Assembly: GCA_028280445.1 (NCBI GenBank)
Contig: JANQLU010000112.1
Coordinates: 45,698 to 109,697, forward strand
DNA length: 64,000 nt
Direction: 5' to 3'
From: Pirellulaceae bacterium
GTDB lineage: Bacteria; Planctomycetota; Planctomycetia; Pirellulales; Pirellulaceae
Numbering within the stretch: position 1 is the first letter of the stretch; every line of letters starts with the position of its first letter. The notes under the pieces are model-generated. The model did not search any database. It had not been told where the DNA came from and worked only from the letters and a program-made list of their open reading frames with translations. Below, piece after piece: positions 34,758-43,613 of the stretch. The position numbers were made by a program, and so were the translations under genes.

Positions 34758-36098
34758 GTGACTGAAACATCGAATCCGACTTCTGAAAACTCGACATCAT
34801 CTCAAGGTTTTTCCCTGCAACAATTTTTGCGAGCAAATCCTGCAATTATTTTTGTTGGTTTGGCCCTGTTCGTGATCTTTATGGCGATGACATTGGGAGC
34901 CATTGGCGGCGTTACAAACCATCTGATTTTTGCAAAAACGAAATGGCAGGGTTCTATCAGGTTGCGTGTTCAGAAAGAAAGCTTGCAGGGCCACAAGCTG
35001 CCAAAAATCAACCACCGCAAAGCGATCGCTAAACGTGATTTGGTTAACAAGGCTTGCAAGGATCTGGAATCAAAACATACGTTGAGCAAAAAACAACGGC
35101 GACAGTTGACGAAAAGCCTGAGTGCCGCCCGCTACAAAGATTACAAAGATGAATTTCTGATCAAATCAATTGGCGATGACCGCAAAACCGTTGAAGCATT
35201 TCTTGATTCACTTTCGAAACAATACAGCGCCAAACTGGATGAGGCATATGGTATTGATGAATTAAAGCGGGCATATGATGAAAGTAGAATACAGTGGCGC
35301 AAGCTCGACAAAAAAGAACATCGGTTGAGATATAAAATTCGAGATTGCAAAGAAGTTTTAAGTAAGAAACTTTTTTCTCCTGATGCTGAACAGGAAAAAC
35401 AAAATCCGTTTCGAACCAAATTGGAACCCTGGCGGAAATGGATGCTCAAACAGCACACCGAGATGAGTCGGATGAAGCAGCGATTCAAGTTGATGCGAGA
35501 ATCGCAAAATCCGGGCGGAATCCAGTTTGTCGTAGAAATGTTTCGAGATCTGAAACTTCATGTTCCTGAACGTGCGGAAAACTACTTTTCTGCCAAGTAC
35601 GGCCGAAAACATCTGCAGTACGTAAGAGATCAGGTGGTTGCAACCCACAGCGCAAATGCACCGCTGTTGAAAAATATTGATCAGGCGGCGAAAGAGTTAG
35701 ATGCCGAAGACCCTGGAAATGCAGCTGCAGGCGAACCGATTCCAATGAATGAAGTTTTGGATGAACTGCAGGGCGTTGTGGACGATCGTTTAAAACTGCT
35801 GCATTCCAACGAAGTTCAATCCATGCATCAACAGCTGGTAGCTGCTGCGAAACAAGATCTGGACAAAGTGCAAAAGGAATACGAAGTGGTTTGTGAAGAA
35901 ATCAAGGCGGTCAACAAAACCGTAGCCAAATACCACCACGCCAGCAGGCAGTATATTTTCTATGGGCTGCTCGCGCAAGAAACCCGACGTTCCATCTGGG
36001 TTGATATTTTCATCGGTGCTTTTTTGGGGATGATGTTCTCTGTGGTTGGAATGGGGACGATCGTTGTCATCCGCCTTTCCCGAATGCGCTCCCGGTGA
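34758..36098 (+). CDS. Two-helix membrane protein with large coiled-coil ectodomain
   Basis: About 446 residues. A Ser/Thr-rich cytoplasmic N-terminus, a transmembrane helix (FVGLALFVIFMAMTLGAIGG, about residues 30-50) and a long charged helical region (about 60-415) are followed by a second transmembrane helix near the C-terminus (FIGAFLGMMFSVVGMGTIVV). This topology recalls Wzz/tyrosine-kinase-type chain-length regulators, but the proline motifs of that family are not seen, so the link is only structural. The start is uncertain: GTG 34758 is used because the codons before it (back to TTG 34692) look non-coding; neither has a good ribosome binding site. Confidence 0.6.
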   Translation: MTETSNPTSENSTSSQGFSLQQFLRANPAIIFVGLALFVIFMAMTLGAIGGVTNHLIFAKTKWQGSIRLRVQKESLQGHKLPKINHRKAIAKRDLVNKACKDLESKHTLSKKQRRQLTKSLSAARYKDYKDEFLIKSIGDDRKTVEAFLDSLSKQYSAKLDEAYGIDELKRAYDESRIQWRKLDKKEHRLRYKIRDCKEVLSKKLFSPDAEQEKQNPFRTKLEPWRKWMLKQHTEMSRMKQRFKLMRESQNPGGIQFVVEMFRDLKLHVPERAENYFSAKYGRKHLQYVRDQVVATHSANAPLLKNIDQAAKELDAEDPGNAAAGEPIPMNEVLDELQGVVDDRLKLLHSNEVQSMHQQLVAAAKQDLDKVQKEYEVVCEEIKAVNKTVAKYHHASRQYIFYGLLAQETRRSIWVDIFIGAFLGMMFSVVGMGTIVVIRLSRMRSR

Positions 36099-36143
36099 CG
36101 AGATGGATTGCAACGTAACTTGTCCTGTGTCACCTCAACATGA

Positions 36144-36190
36144 AAAGCCACTGGTAGGAGTCGAACCCCGCAGACTCAAATCGCGAAGTC
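36144..36190 (-). other. tRNA 3'-end-like remnant
   Basis: On the minus strand the segment reads GCGGGGTTCGACTCC then TACCAGTGGC, matching a tRNA T-loop and acceptor 3' strand. It is similar to the 3' end of tRNA-Thr at 37450, with about three mismatches and one indel over 26 bases. No matching 5' acceptor strand is present and the T stem is partly broken, so it is not a functional tRNA. Confidence 0.45.
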
Positions 36191-36236
36191 TGTCAGGAAC
36201 AAGTTCCGATGCTTGCGATAACTAGGAGAGTGTTGA

Positions 36237-37108
36237 CTATTGTACTTGAAGCTCGACTTTAGCCGAGATCCCGTCGTCTGGTGGTGGATTTCTAGCGTAA
36301 ACATCAACTGCCACCCCCGCACTCAACCAAGCTGATTCAACAGGAAATTCAAATGCAGTGTCGCTGCGTTTTGTATGCGCTACTTGGTGCCCGTCAACAT
36401 AGACTTTTGTCTTATCTGTAAACCCTGTACCAAAAATGACTACCGTTCCGCCTTGAGTTGCAGATATTGCTTTCGGTTTGATTTCGATGATCTTGGGTTT
36501 GCCAGACCCTAGTGCACCGGCATGTTGCGACGATTGTACAAAAATTGATTCCGCAATCTGCTTCAGTTTTTCCATTGCTTGCGTTGAAAACAAACCAACA
36601 ACCGCTGATATGGCGCTGATTCCAAATACATTGATCGCTCCCAGGCTTGCATTCCCGAGACCGACAAATCCAGCCCGAAATGCAAAATAGATGGCTACTG
36701 CCAATCCCAGTCCAATTATCGGAAGCCCCAGATACCATGGGACCCAATCTGATTTGAGTTTGTCATTACCTGCGAAATATAAGAACGAAGACAACGCGCG
36801 GATCGACGCACCTAAGGCTCCACAATAAATAACCAAAAGCAACAGTTTCTTTTCACTCGGTTGAGAAACAAGCTTGGGTTGTTCCACAACTTGCGTTTGT
36901 CCGTTTGTCGCAGGATTACTCTTCTCAGCTCCAGCATTTTGCTTTTTTCTTCGTTTTTGGGCTTGGACGTTACAACCGTATTGTCGTGATCTGGCCAAAC
37001 TGCGTAGACTCGCCAAGCCAAAACTGGAGGAAGAATCATCAACCAAAGCCCAAGTATAAATAGCTTTACTTTTCCAATGCCTTGATCCGCCTCACTAGTA
37101 CCGCTCAT
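36237..37108 (-). pseudogene. IPT/TIG-domain membrane protein, interrupted by a frame change
   Basis: The gene is split over two frames. The first part starts at ATG 37108 behind a strong GGGAG and encodes a membrane helix (KLFILGLWLMILPPVLAWRV). The second, ending at 36237, carries two to three more helices (LLLLVIYCGALGASIRA, YLGLPIIGLGLAVAIYF, INVFGISAISAVVGLF) and a C-terminal IPT/TIG-like domain (IIEIKPKAISATQGGTVVIF ... KVYVDGHQV). The frames join cleanly if one base is gained in the run of six A (T on the plus strand) at 36943-36948. Alternatives are a real mutation, a sequencing error or productive slippage. A TTG-started version of the second frame (from 37046) lacks a ribosome binding site. 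Confidence 0.7.
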
Positions 37109-37449
37109 GCAAAAACACTCCCGCATTGCAAATCATTCTGGATTAACAAGCATAGTCTAGTCAGTCAGTAACCGAGGTGCAGGCAAGCGAAAAAAAACCT
37201 GCCCCAACCTTTGCGCAAAAACGCAAACGCAGTTCATTTGCCCACCTTATGCTGGGGAAACAATTTATGACTGTGGGGAAAGAAAAACGTTTCCGCACAA
37301 CGAAGTTCGCAACCCAGTGCTATTCACGATTATTGCTCACCGGAAGATTTGCACGAACGTCGATGAAGTCATCAATCAAGATGGTTGCAGTTCTGACAAA
37401 CTGAAAAGCACGTTGAGTCAACAACAGCACACCAATGCCAAAAGATAAA
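37109..37449. other. Gene-free stretch before tRNA-Thr
   Basis: One 75-codon plus-strand frame (37177-37404) exists but has no ribosome binding site, family resemblance or normal composition. I see no repeat or RNA gene here. Confidence 0.5.
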
Positions 37450-37523
37450 AGCCACCGGCGGGAGTCGAACCCGCAACCCCCGCATTACGAATGCGGTGCT
37501 CTGCCAATTGAAGCTACGGTGGC
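37450..37523 (-). tRNA. tRNA-Thr (anticodon CGT)
   Basis: Acceptor GCCACCG pairs with CGGTGGC. The anticodon stem CCGCA/TGCGG holds loop TTCGTAA with anticodon CGT. The T arm is GCGGG-TTCGACT-CCCGC. No CCA is encoded. It borders the accessory-looking stretch 30-37 kb. Confidence 0.95.
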
Positions 37524-37726
37524 GTTGATCTGTCCTGGCGAGAAAAGTATTTGAATATTATTGGTCTGAACTTCACGGTTCGTCAATGTCTGTACTCCAG
37601 CTAGTTTCCATCGACACTTGCAACATGAAAAGTTCTCAAAAACACAGCACAAAATTGTACTTGGTTCGATCGATGCAACCTTGCTGGAAACAAACCACAT
37701 CCTTGAGACGTGTGGATGACAATGCG

Positions 37727-38704
37727 TCACGAATTGTCGGAGTTGTTTCCGTCGTGTTGCTGCATCAAGGCAACAACGGAATCGGCAACCAATTGATAGC
37801 TTTGCTTGGTATAACCGCCGCTGAGGACCATGACGGTGGGGATTCCGCGATTTTGCAATTGTTCGACGACATATAAATCCCGCTGGCGAATCGTGCCCGC
37901 CGAGATGTTGAGTTGACCCAGCGGATCGGTTGCGAAAATATCCGTTCCGGCGTTGTAAATTGCTAATCCTACAGGGGATTTGGCGAGCGAATCTAGAAAT
38001 CCTGGTAATCGGCTATGTAGCTCTCGCATGTATTCTGAATCGGTACAGGTGCTTGTTATGCCGATTTTGCAATCGATTCGCTGCCGCGCCTCAACATCAT
38101 AGTCAGGATAAATCCGACTGTTGAAAATGTCAAAGATAAAAACGCGACTGTCGTCCATAAACGTATGACAAACCCCGTTGCCTTGATGGGCGTCGGTGTC
38201 GACGTAAACAATTCGTGAATCGTCAGCAATTTTACCGTCCCGCCTCAACGCAGCGACGGCGATTCCAATGTCGGAATAAATGGAAAATCCTTCGCCGTGG
38301 TTCGGTTTGGCATGGTGATAGCCGCCGCTTAGGTTGACGGCAAAGCCATGTTGCAAAGCCTGCTGTGCAGCAACGATCGTTCCTCGGGTCGCCCACCGCA
38401 TCGGACGCAAAACGTGCCAGTCAACCATCCAACGTGGCAAATGCCTAACCGGGGGTACTTCCAAAGCCCTAGCCACATACTTTGTATCTCGAAGCCGGGT
38501 TAAATAATTTTCGGTGTGCACTAACAATAGTTCTTCACGACTGGCCGGTCGCCGCGGTTTGACAAGCAGCGGTCGCGCCGTAGAACCTAATCGTCTTCGA
38601 ATCTGCCTCCAAGCTCGGCCATATTTGCGTGAGTCAAACGGGTGCAGGCGTTCGAGACCGTAAAACCCAATGTTGTAGTGTCGTGAATAAACAATGCGTG
38701 GCAT
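37727..38704 (-). CDS. Histone-deacetylase-family amidohydrolase
   Basis: A 325-residue protein of the arginase/deacetylase fold. It has the His pair (YHHAKPNHGEGFSIYSD), the zinc-binding VDTDAHQGNG segment, the third ligand region NAGTDIFATDPLG and the C-terminal LSGGYT. Sequence style resembles class IV (HDAC11-like) enzymes. Bacterial members deacetylate small amides or polyamines or Lys residues; the substrate is unknown. The start at 38704 is used because the 15 codons before it fall inside an interspersed repeat whose arm begins 5 bases upstream, leaving no visible ribosome binding site. Confidence 0.9.
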   Translation of the reverse strand: MPRIVYSRHYNIGFYGLERLHPFDSRKYGRAWRQIRRRLGSTARPLLVKPRRPASREELLLVHTENYLTRLRDTKYVARALEVPPVRHLPRWMVDWHVLRPMRWATRGTIVAAQQALQHGFAVNLSGGYHHAKPNHGEGFSIYSDIGIAVAALRRDGKIADDSRIVYVDTDAHQGNGVCHTFMDDSRVFIFDIFNSRIYPDYDVEARQRIDCKIGITSTCTDSEYMRELHSRLPGFLDSLAKSPVGLAIYNAGTDIFATDPLGQLNISAGTIRQRDLYVVEQLQNRGIPTVMVLSGGYTKQSYQLVADSVVALMQQHDGNNSDNS

Positions 38705-38708
38705 AACA

Positions 38709-38780
38709 GTAGAGCCGGCTCCTACCGGCCAATCCAAAAAAATGGCCATCCAAGAAACGGCCGGTGGGAACCGGCCCTAC
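38709..38780. repeat. GTAGGGCCGGTTCCCACCGG family, expanded spacer copy
   Basis: Left arm GAGCCGGCTCCTACCGGCCA, a spacer of about 25 bases, right arm GGCCGGTGGGAACCGGCCCT then AC. It abuts the start codon of the deacetylase gene. Confidence 0.8.
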
Positions 38781-38796
38781 GGCAAAATCTAGGTCG

Positions 38797-39252
38797 TCAT
38801 GCGTTTCTTTCATCCCGATTAAATCTCTGAAGCACTTCGTCGAACGTCGCCATGCAAGACCAGCATTGTTCAAACCCGGCGTCGACCGTCTCGCCACATG
38901 AACATGTCCATTCTGGAATCGGCTTGGTTTCTTTCATATTGAATTTTTGTTTGATCAACAGGGCTTTTTCAGCGTCTGATTCCAAAACCAAAACTTCGAC
39001 CCAAAAAGCACTCATCGAACCGAGGATCGAAAATCCGAGCGCAGCTTTTGTTTCTTCGTTGGCGAGCCTCGCATGAATCCCGTTTTTCCCCAACTCGGCT
39101 CGCAGCAAATGCGCCTCGGCAGAATTTTCAAAGGTCGCCAAAACCACTAATTTTTCACCGCGCTGTTCTTTGTCCCGGTTGACTTCGTTTCTTTGCCGAA
39201 ACACTTCGTTGCGAGTTCTCGGGGGTTGATAAGGGTTTAGTTCGTCGGTCAT
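38797..39252 (-). CDS. DUF2007 protein with C-terminal zinc ribbon
   Basis: A 151-residue protein. A planctomycete-typical NPYQPP N-terminus is followed by a DUF2007 domain (about 34-105; LVVLATFENSAEAHLLRAEL ... VEVLVLESDAEKAL) and a zinc ribbon CSCGETVDAGFEQCWSC. DUF2007 proteins are proposed to be signal transducers but have no proven role. It lies upstream of the deacetylase gene on the same strand, with a repeat in between. Confidence 0.85.
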   Translation of the reverse strand: MTDELNPYQPPRTRNEVFRQRNEVNRDKEQRGEKLVVLATFENSAEAHLLRAELGKNGIHARLANEETKAALGFSILGSMSAFWVEVLVLESDAEKALLIKQKFNMKETKPIPEWTCSCGETVDAGFEQCWSCMATFDEVLQRFNRDERNA

Positions 39253-39427
39253 TGGGGCTCTTATTGATTCATCGCTTTGTTGTCAACAACATTATTGCTT
39301 CGTTACTTGGCAAAACAAGTTGCGAGCAAACAGAGTCACAAAGGCAAATTTTATTTTTTCGACGACAGGACAATCGCGATTCGATCCGTGTTACAATCTG
39401 TTCTACAAATGAAATCAGGAGTGAACC

Positions 39428-40411
39428 ATGTTGCAGCATTTTCATCGCAAGATATTTACACAACTCAGTTTGCCAATCACGTTGACAGCGGTATTGATTT
39501 GTTTGGCCAGTTGTCAGACATCCGCGATTGCCCAAGAGAAACAGGCGGACAAGACCACGGCCAAGACTACTAAAAAACTCAAGGCGTTGATTGTCGACGG
39601 CCAAAACAATCATCGAAACTGGCCACAGACAACCAAGATGATGGCGAAATATCTCGCCGATACCGGATTGTTCGAAGTCGAGGTAGCAACAACCGCAAAA
39701 AAGGGAACTGACCCGAATTTTAAACCCGAGTTCTCCAAGTACAACGTTGTGATTTCAAATTACAACGGAGCCGCGTGGCCAGAAGCAACGCGCAAGGCGT
39801 TTGTAAAATATATCAAGGACGGCGGTGGATTTATTGTCGTTCACGCAGCCAATAACGCTTTTGGAAACTGGCGTGAGTACAACGAGATCATTGGCCTCGG
39901 CGGCTGGGGTGGCCGAAATGAAAAATCGGGCCCCTATGTTTACTACGATGACAAAGGCAAACTCGTAGTTGATAAATCCAAGGGCAGGGGAGGGCATCAC
40001 GGTCCGCAGCATCCGTTTCAGATTGTCGTCCGCAATGAAAAACATCCGATTACCAAGGGGATGCCGAAAGCCTGGATGCACGCCAAAGATGAACTCTACG
40101 ACTATCTTCGTGGCCCTGCGACCGGCATGGATATTTTGGCAACGGCGTTGGCAGCCAAAAACAAAGGTGGAAGCGGTCGGCACGAACCGATGTTGTTAAC
40201 AATTGAATACGGCAAGGGTCGAATTTTTCATACGCCGATGGGGCATGGAAATTACTCTCAAGAATGCGTCGGTTTTATCGTTTGCCTGCAACGCGGCGCG
40301 GAATGGGCAGCGACCGGCAAAGTCACGCAAAAAATTCCCGACGACTTTCCAGACGCCGACAAAGAAAGCTCTCGAAAGTTTCAGTTCGAAAAGGCCAAGG
40401 CGAAAAAATAG
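39428..40411 (+). CDS. ThuA-like lipoprotein
   Basis: A 327-residue protein with a lipobox (LICLASC) at about residues 23-29 and a ThuA-type glutamine-amidotransferase-fold domain (about 48-290): KALIVDGQNNHRNWPQTTKM, VVISNYNGAAWPEATRKAF, GGGFIVVHAANNAFGNW and FHTPMGHGNYSQ. ThuA domains occur in sugar utilisation, and planctomycetes have many exported copies; the substrate is unknown. A clear AGGAG precedes the ATG, and a bidirectional terminator follows the downstream repeats. Confidence 0.88.
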   Translation: MLQHFHRKIFTQLSLPITLTAVLICLASCQTSAIAQEKQADKTTAKTTKKLKALIVDGQNNHRNWPQTTKMMAKYLADTGLFEVEVATTAKKGTDPNFKPEFSKYNVVISNYNGAAWPEATRKAFVKYIKDGGGFIVVHAANNAFGNWREYNEIIGLGGWGGRNEKSGPYVYYDDKGKLVVDKSKGRGGHHGPQHPFQIVVRNEKHPITKGMPKAWMHAKDELYDYLRGPATGMDILATALAAKNKGGSGRHEPMLLTIEYGKGRIFHTPMGHGNYSQECVGFIVCLQRGAEWAATGKVTQKIPDDFPDADKESSRKFQFEKAKAKK

Positions 40412-40428
40412 ACAGGCAGACGCTACAA

Positions 40429-40590
40429 GCACGAAGCGCCAGCGAGTGGTTTTGCGTCGCTGGTGCTCTGGCTCTGCCAGTGCTCTGGTTGAATAGTAGT
40501 TGTTGAGTACATCAATGAACGAATAACCACGAGTTGATAGGTAAATCACTGGCAACGCCAGTGGCACTCGTGCGAGTGGTTTAATCGCAC
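40429..40590. repeat. Composite repeat: hairpin half plus MITE-like element copy 2 (minus)
   Basis: It begins with ACAAGCACGAAGCGCCAGCG then AGTGG, a half of the hairpin family. At 40462-40567 it contains a minus-strand copy of the 11926-12044 element (ends GTGCCACTGGC; shared core CCAGTGATTTAC and GAGCACTGGCAGAGCC). The same two families also sit side by side at 11853-12044. Confidence 0.7.
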
Positions 40591-40596
40591 AGATAC

Positions 40597-40629
40597 AAAA
40601 ACAGGGCGGATTGTTCCGCCCTGTTTTTT
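40597..40629. terminator. Bidirectional terminator between ThuA and propeller genes
   Basis: AAAAACAGGGCGGA pairs with TCCGCCCTGTTTTTT around TTGT, giving a long GC stem with A/T flanks on both sides. Confidence 0.9.
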
Positions 40630-40657
40630 ATCTCGACATCATCGGTTCCAACGAACG

Positions 40658-41947
40658 TTATTCGCTTTTCTTACCGATGCAATACAAATACTCTTTGCGA
40701 TTCCTATTGCTGCCTGTTGCCACGCGTGCATAAATTTTGTTGTCGCAAAACGCTGGTGTTGCAAAGTGGCTTTCGCCCAATTGATTTTCAGCGACTGACT
40801 CGAATTTCTCGGGAGTCGCTTTAAAAACATAGTGCGTTCCGCGCTGGTTTGCGATGTAAATGTTTCCACCGGCCAGAATCGGAGATGAACTCACTGGCCC
40901 TTTGAGGCGGTGTTTCCATTTCTCCGTTCCATCTTTGCCGTCCCAGCAATAGGTTATGCCTCTGTCGTCCATTCCATACAGATAACCGTTGTGCACGACC
41001 ATGGATTGCTCATAACATTTCACGCGATTGGTCCAGAGCACCTTGCCGTCTTTGGCGCTGACTGCCAGGGTTTGATTTCTCGGGTATCCTCCGCTGACGA
41101 AAACGATTCCCCGTTTGGCGTCCCAAACCGGAGTGCCACAAGACACTGACCAGATCGTTTCCGTCGACCAAAGTTTTTTGCCGTTTTTGGGATTGTACGC
41201 ACAGACCTCTTTTCCACCGCACATCAACAAAATTTCTTTGTCACCAAATTTGGCAACGACTGGACTGGAATAACTGGTCGCTTTGTCTCGTGCCGCGCTC
41301 CAGATTTCTTTGCCATCTTTGACGTCAAAGGCTTTCATCGTGCCTTCTTGTTCACATTCGGATGAGACGATGACCATCCCGTTGTAAACCAAGGGGGATG
41401 CACCGTAGCCAAATTTGTAATACTTGGGGCGAAAAATTCCGGCCTTTTTCCGCCAGAGGATTTTGCCATCCATATCCAATGCCGCCAACTGAGCGCTTTC
41501 GTTGTTATTGAAAACGACGAAAATACTTTTGTTGTCCGAGGAAATCGTAGGCGACGCGTGAGTGTTATTGGGCAGAAAAATCTTTTCGGCAAAATTACCT
41601 TTATTGATTTCTGTTTCCCAAAGTTTTTTACCGTCTTTACGCGAGTAACAAAGAACGGTTTGTCGCTCTTGGCTGTCATAAGCGGTGGCCAAAAAGATTT
41701 TGTCTCCAACGATAATCGGCGAAGCGTGACCGCGGCCCGGAACTTTTGCTTTCCACAAAATATTTTTGGATTCGCTCCAATCGGTGACAAACTCCTGATC
41801 CTGGTTGGCGACTCCATTTCGATTGGGTCCTCGCCATACCGGCCAATCCTGAGTTTTTGATTGGGCGTGAAGCACCGGGGTGTAGGCTGAGCAGCACAGC
41901 AGCAAAAACAGCGTGCTACCCAATACGCGTTGTGAATTGTCCGACAC
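40658..41947 (-). CDS. Secreted PQQ-type beta-propeller protein
   Basis: A 429-residue protein with a signal peptide (about 1-28) and repeated PQQ/BamB-like blades (WPVWRGPNRNGVANQD, VLCYSRKDGKKLWETE, AALDMDGKILWRKKAG, AVSAKDGKVLWTNRV, YCWDGKDGTEKWKHRL, IYIANQRGTHYVF). Such proteins are common exported planctomycete propellers; no catalytic residues of true quinoprotein dehydrogenases are evident, so binding or scaffolding is more likely. The gene ends on a bidirectional terminator shared with the ThuA gene. Confidence 0.88.
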   Translation of the reverse strand: MSDNSQRVLGSTLFLLLCCSAYTPVLHAQSKTQDWPVWRGPNRNGVANQDQEFVTDWSESKNILWKAKVPGRGHASPIIVGDKIFLATAYDSQERQTVLCYSRKDGKKLWETEINKGNFAEKIFLPNNTHASPTISSDNKSIFVVFNNNESAQLAALDMDGKILWRKKAGIFRPKYYKFGYGASPLVYNGMVIVSSECEQEGTMKAFDVKDGKEIWSAARDKATSYSSPVVAKFGDKEILLMCGGKEVCAYNPKNGKKLWSTETIWSVSCGTPVWDAKRGIVFVSGGYPRNQTLAVSAKDGKVLWTNRVKCYEQSMVVHNGYLYGMDDRGITYCWDGKDGTEKWKHRLKGPVSSSPILAGGNIYIANQRGTHYVFKATPEKFESVAENQLGESHFATPAFCDNKIYARVATGSNRNRKEYLYCIGKKSE

Positions 41948-42218
41948 AATCGGCTCCTTTGTTACAAAATCTACTTATTCGTTGAACTCTCGATAATCGA
42001 TAAAGTTTAACACGTCGAGTTGTTTCGTTTTGTTCCAGTTCGAACAAGGCATTCAAACTAGATAAAAGAAATGAGTTATAGCGATGACTCACTTGAAAAA
42101 ATTTTCGTTCTGAAATTGAAATTGTTTCTCTCCAGGCATCACCGTCGATAACAAAATTACAACTGTTTACAGCCAATAAATCAGAACAACACTTCCGACT
42201 ATTTCGACGCCTAACCTC

Positions 42219-42797
42219 ATGCCAAATCTCAAAGTAATCTGCCTCACAGTATTGCTGACATTGTCGGGTACGTTGTTGCATGCAGACATTGTTTACGACG
42301 AATCGATCGATGGTGATCTTTCGAATTTTGAAAATGCGCCGACCAATCTGGATTTTGGTGGCGGCGTGAGTCAATTGCGGGGAACGATTGGCGGAAGTTT
42401 TAACCCTAATGTTGGAGACGGGTACGACTCGCTGACATTTTCGATTGCGGCGAATCAAACCTTGTATACGATTCTGCTCAATGACTACCAGGTTGCCGGT
42501 GGCAATTTCAGCACAGGTGTCAATATCTTTACCGCGTCGGGAACGTTTTTGGGCTCGGTCGCCATGAACCAATCGCATATTGGCTCGGACATCCTGGATT
42601 TGACCGGCGTGGGTGACCTGGGACCGGGGGATTATCAGATCAACTTTCGAGAATTTACAGCGCCCGGACAAACCTATGATTTTTCTGTGTTTGTTGCGAT
42701 TCCAGAGCCCGATCAAATTATCGTTTTGATTTTGCTGCTCGCAAGCGCCGCGATTTGTTGCTCGCGAAGACGGATTTCTGCCAGACGAGTGAATTGA
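42219..42797 (+). CDS. Secreted PEP-CTERM protein
   Basis: A 192-residue protein with a signal peptide (about 1-22) and a beta-rich Gly/Asn/Asp domain (about 24-160). The C-terminal sorting signal consists of IPEPDQ, a hydrophobic helix (IIVLILLLASAAICC) and SRRR. It should be handled by an exosortase encoded elsewhere. Its domain is not obviously similar to the PEP-CTERM protein at 23 kb. Function unknown. Confidence 0.8.
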   Translation: MPNLKVICLTVLLTLSGTLLHADIVYDESIDGDLSNFENAPTNLDFGGGVSQLRGTIGGSFNPNVGDGYDSLTFSIAANQTLYTILLNDYQVAGGNFSTGVNIFTASGTFLGSVAMNQSHIGSDILDLTGVGDLGPGDYQINFREFTAPGQTYDFSVFVAIPEPDQIIVLILLLASAAICCSRRRISARRVN

Positions 42798-43269
42798 CTC
42801 AGGCATCCGACAGCTATTCCATCGCGGCAACGATTTGTCATCAATTCGCGGCATCATATCCAGTCAATTCGTCCAGCGGCTGGGTTTGAAAAACGGGTAT
42901 TGGAGTTACGAGTGTTGGTGAAATCGCAACCCGACGCGTGAGCGAGGGACCGCGTTCTACTGAACATCGACATGGCTTACAGTCCCTCGCTCACGCTTCG
43001 GGTTGTGATTTGACTACAAACAGGTTCGCAAAGTTCTCGCAAATATTCGACGATCGATTTCGATTGGCAAGTGCTGAATTGATGTCGAACTAAAATCTGA
43101 TTTTTAAACTGAAAACCTATTTTTTTAGTGTTATTCTGCCGCTCGCCGGACCGTTTTTCAGACCGCTGAACGAAGATTTGAAGTGGACATTTAAATTTTG
43201 AGAACGGTGAGTTGCCACTGGTGGTTTCGCCGGTAACCCATCGAAATAGCAACATTGAATTTGACTGTT
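42798..43269. other. Gene-free stretch with one MITE-like repeat
   Basis: No gene seen between the converging PEP-CTERM and fmdB-like genes. It contains the complete inverted-repeat element at 42921-43011; the rest is AT-rich without recognisable structure. Confidence 0.65.
42921..43011. repeat. MITE-like element with 31-base AAATCGCAACCCGACGCGTG inverted ends
   Basis: The left arm starts AAATCGCAACCCGACGCGTG and continues AGCGAGGGAC. The right arm is its complement (GTCCCTCGCTCACGCTTCGG then GTTGTGATTT) with two mismatches, and the interior is about 30 bases. Half copies lie at 842-865 and 12082-12113. Confidence 0.85.
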
Positions 43270-43608
43270 TCAATCTTTTGATTTTGAGTTGGAACTCGAC
43301 CTGGGTTTGCTATCACTGGAACTGGATTTGGAATCAGATTTGGATTCGGATTTTGATTCCTGTTTCGATTCGGACTTCGATTCCGATTTTTTCTTCGCGG
43401 CCTTTTCACCTTTTTTATAAGACTCACTACGGTAGTCGGTTTCGTAAAACCCACTGCCTTTGAACATGATGGCGGCGCCAGTACCAAACAAGCGGCGAAA
43501 TTTGTTTTTTTTACACTCCGGACATTTTTTGATCGCGTCTTCGGTGATGCGTTGAAACATCTCCATCTCGTGGCCGCAAGCATCACAAACGTAGTCGTAG
43601 GTAGGCAT
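43270..43608 (-). CDS. FmdB-family zinc-ribbon protein
   Basis: A 112-residue protein. An FmdB zinc ribbon (MPTYDYVCDACGHEMEMFQR ... CPECKKNKFRRLFGTG) with two CxxC pairs occupies residues 1-48 and is followed by the family's GSGFYETDY segment. The last 45 residues are a Lys/Ser/Glu low-complexity tail. FmdB-type ribbons are regulatory or RNA/DNA-binding in some cases, with no general function. It starts 5 bases after grpE and is surely co-transcribed with it. Confidence 0.88.
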   Translation of the reverse strand: MPTYDYVCDACGHEMEMFQRITEDAIKKCPECKKNKFRRLFGTGAAIMFKGSGFYETDYRSESYKKGEKAAKKKSESKSESKQESKSESKSDSKSSSSDSKPRSSSNSKSKD

Positions 43609-43613
43609 TGTCG

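Noticed and set aside
36140..36235. Possible tmRNA 3' end
   Set aside because: The neighbouring coding sequence leaves no room for a tmRNA body, the T stem is broken and no matching acceptor 5' strand is present.
37177..37404. 75-codon frame beside tRNA-Thr
   Set aside because: No ribosome binding site and no recognisable domain.
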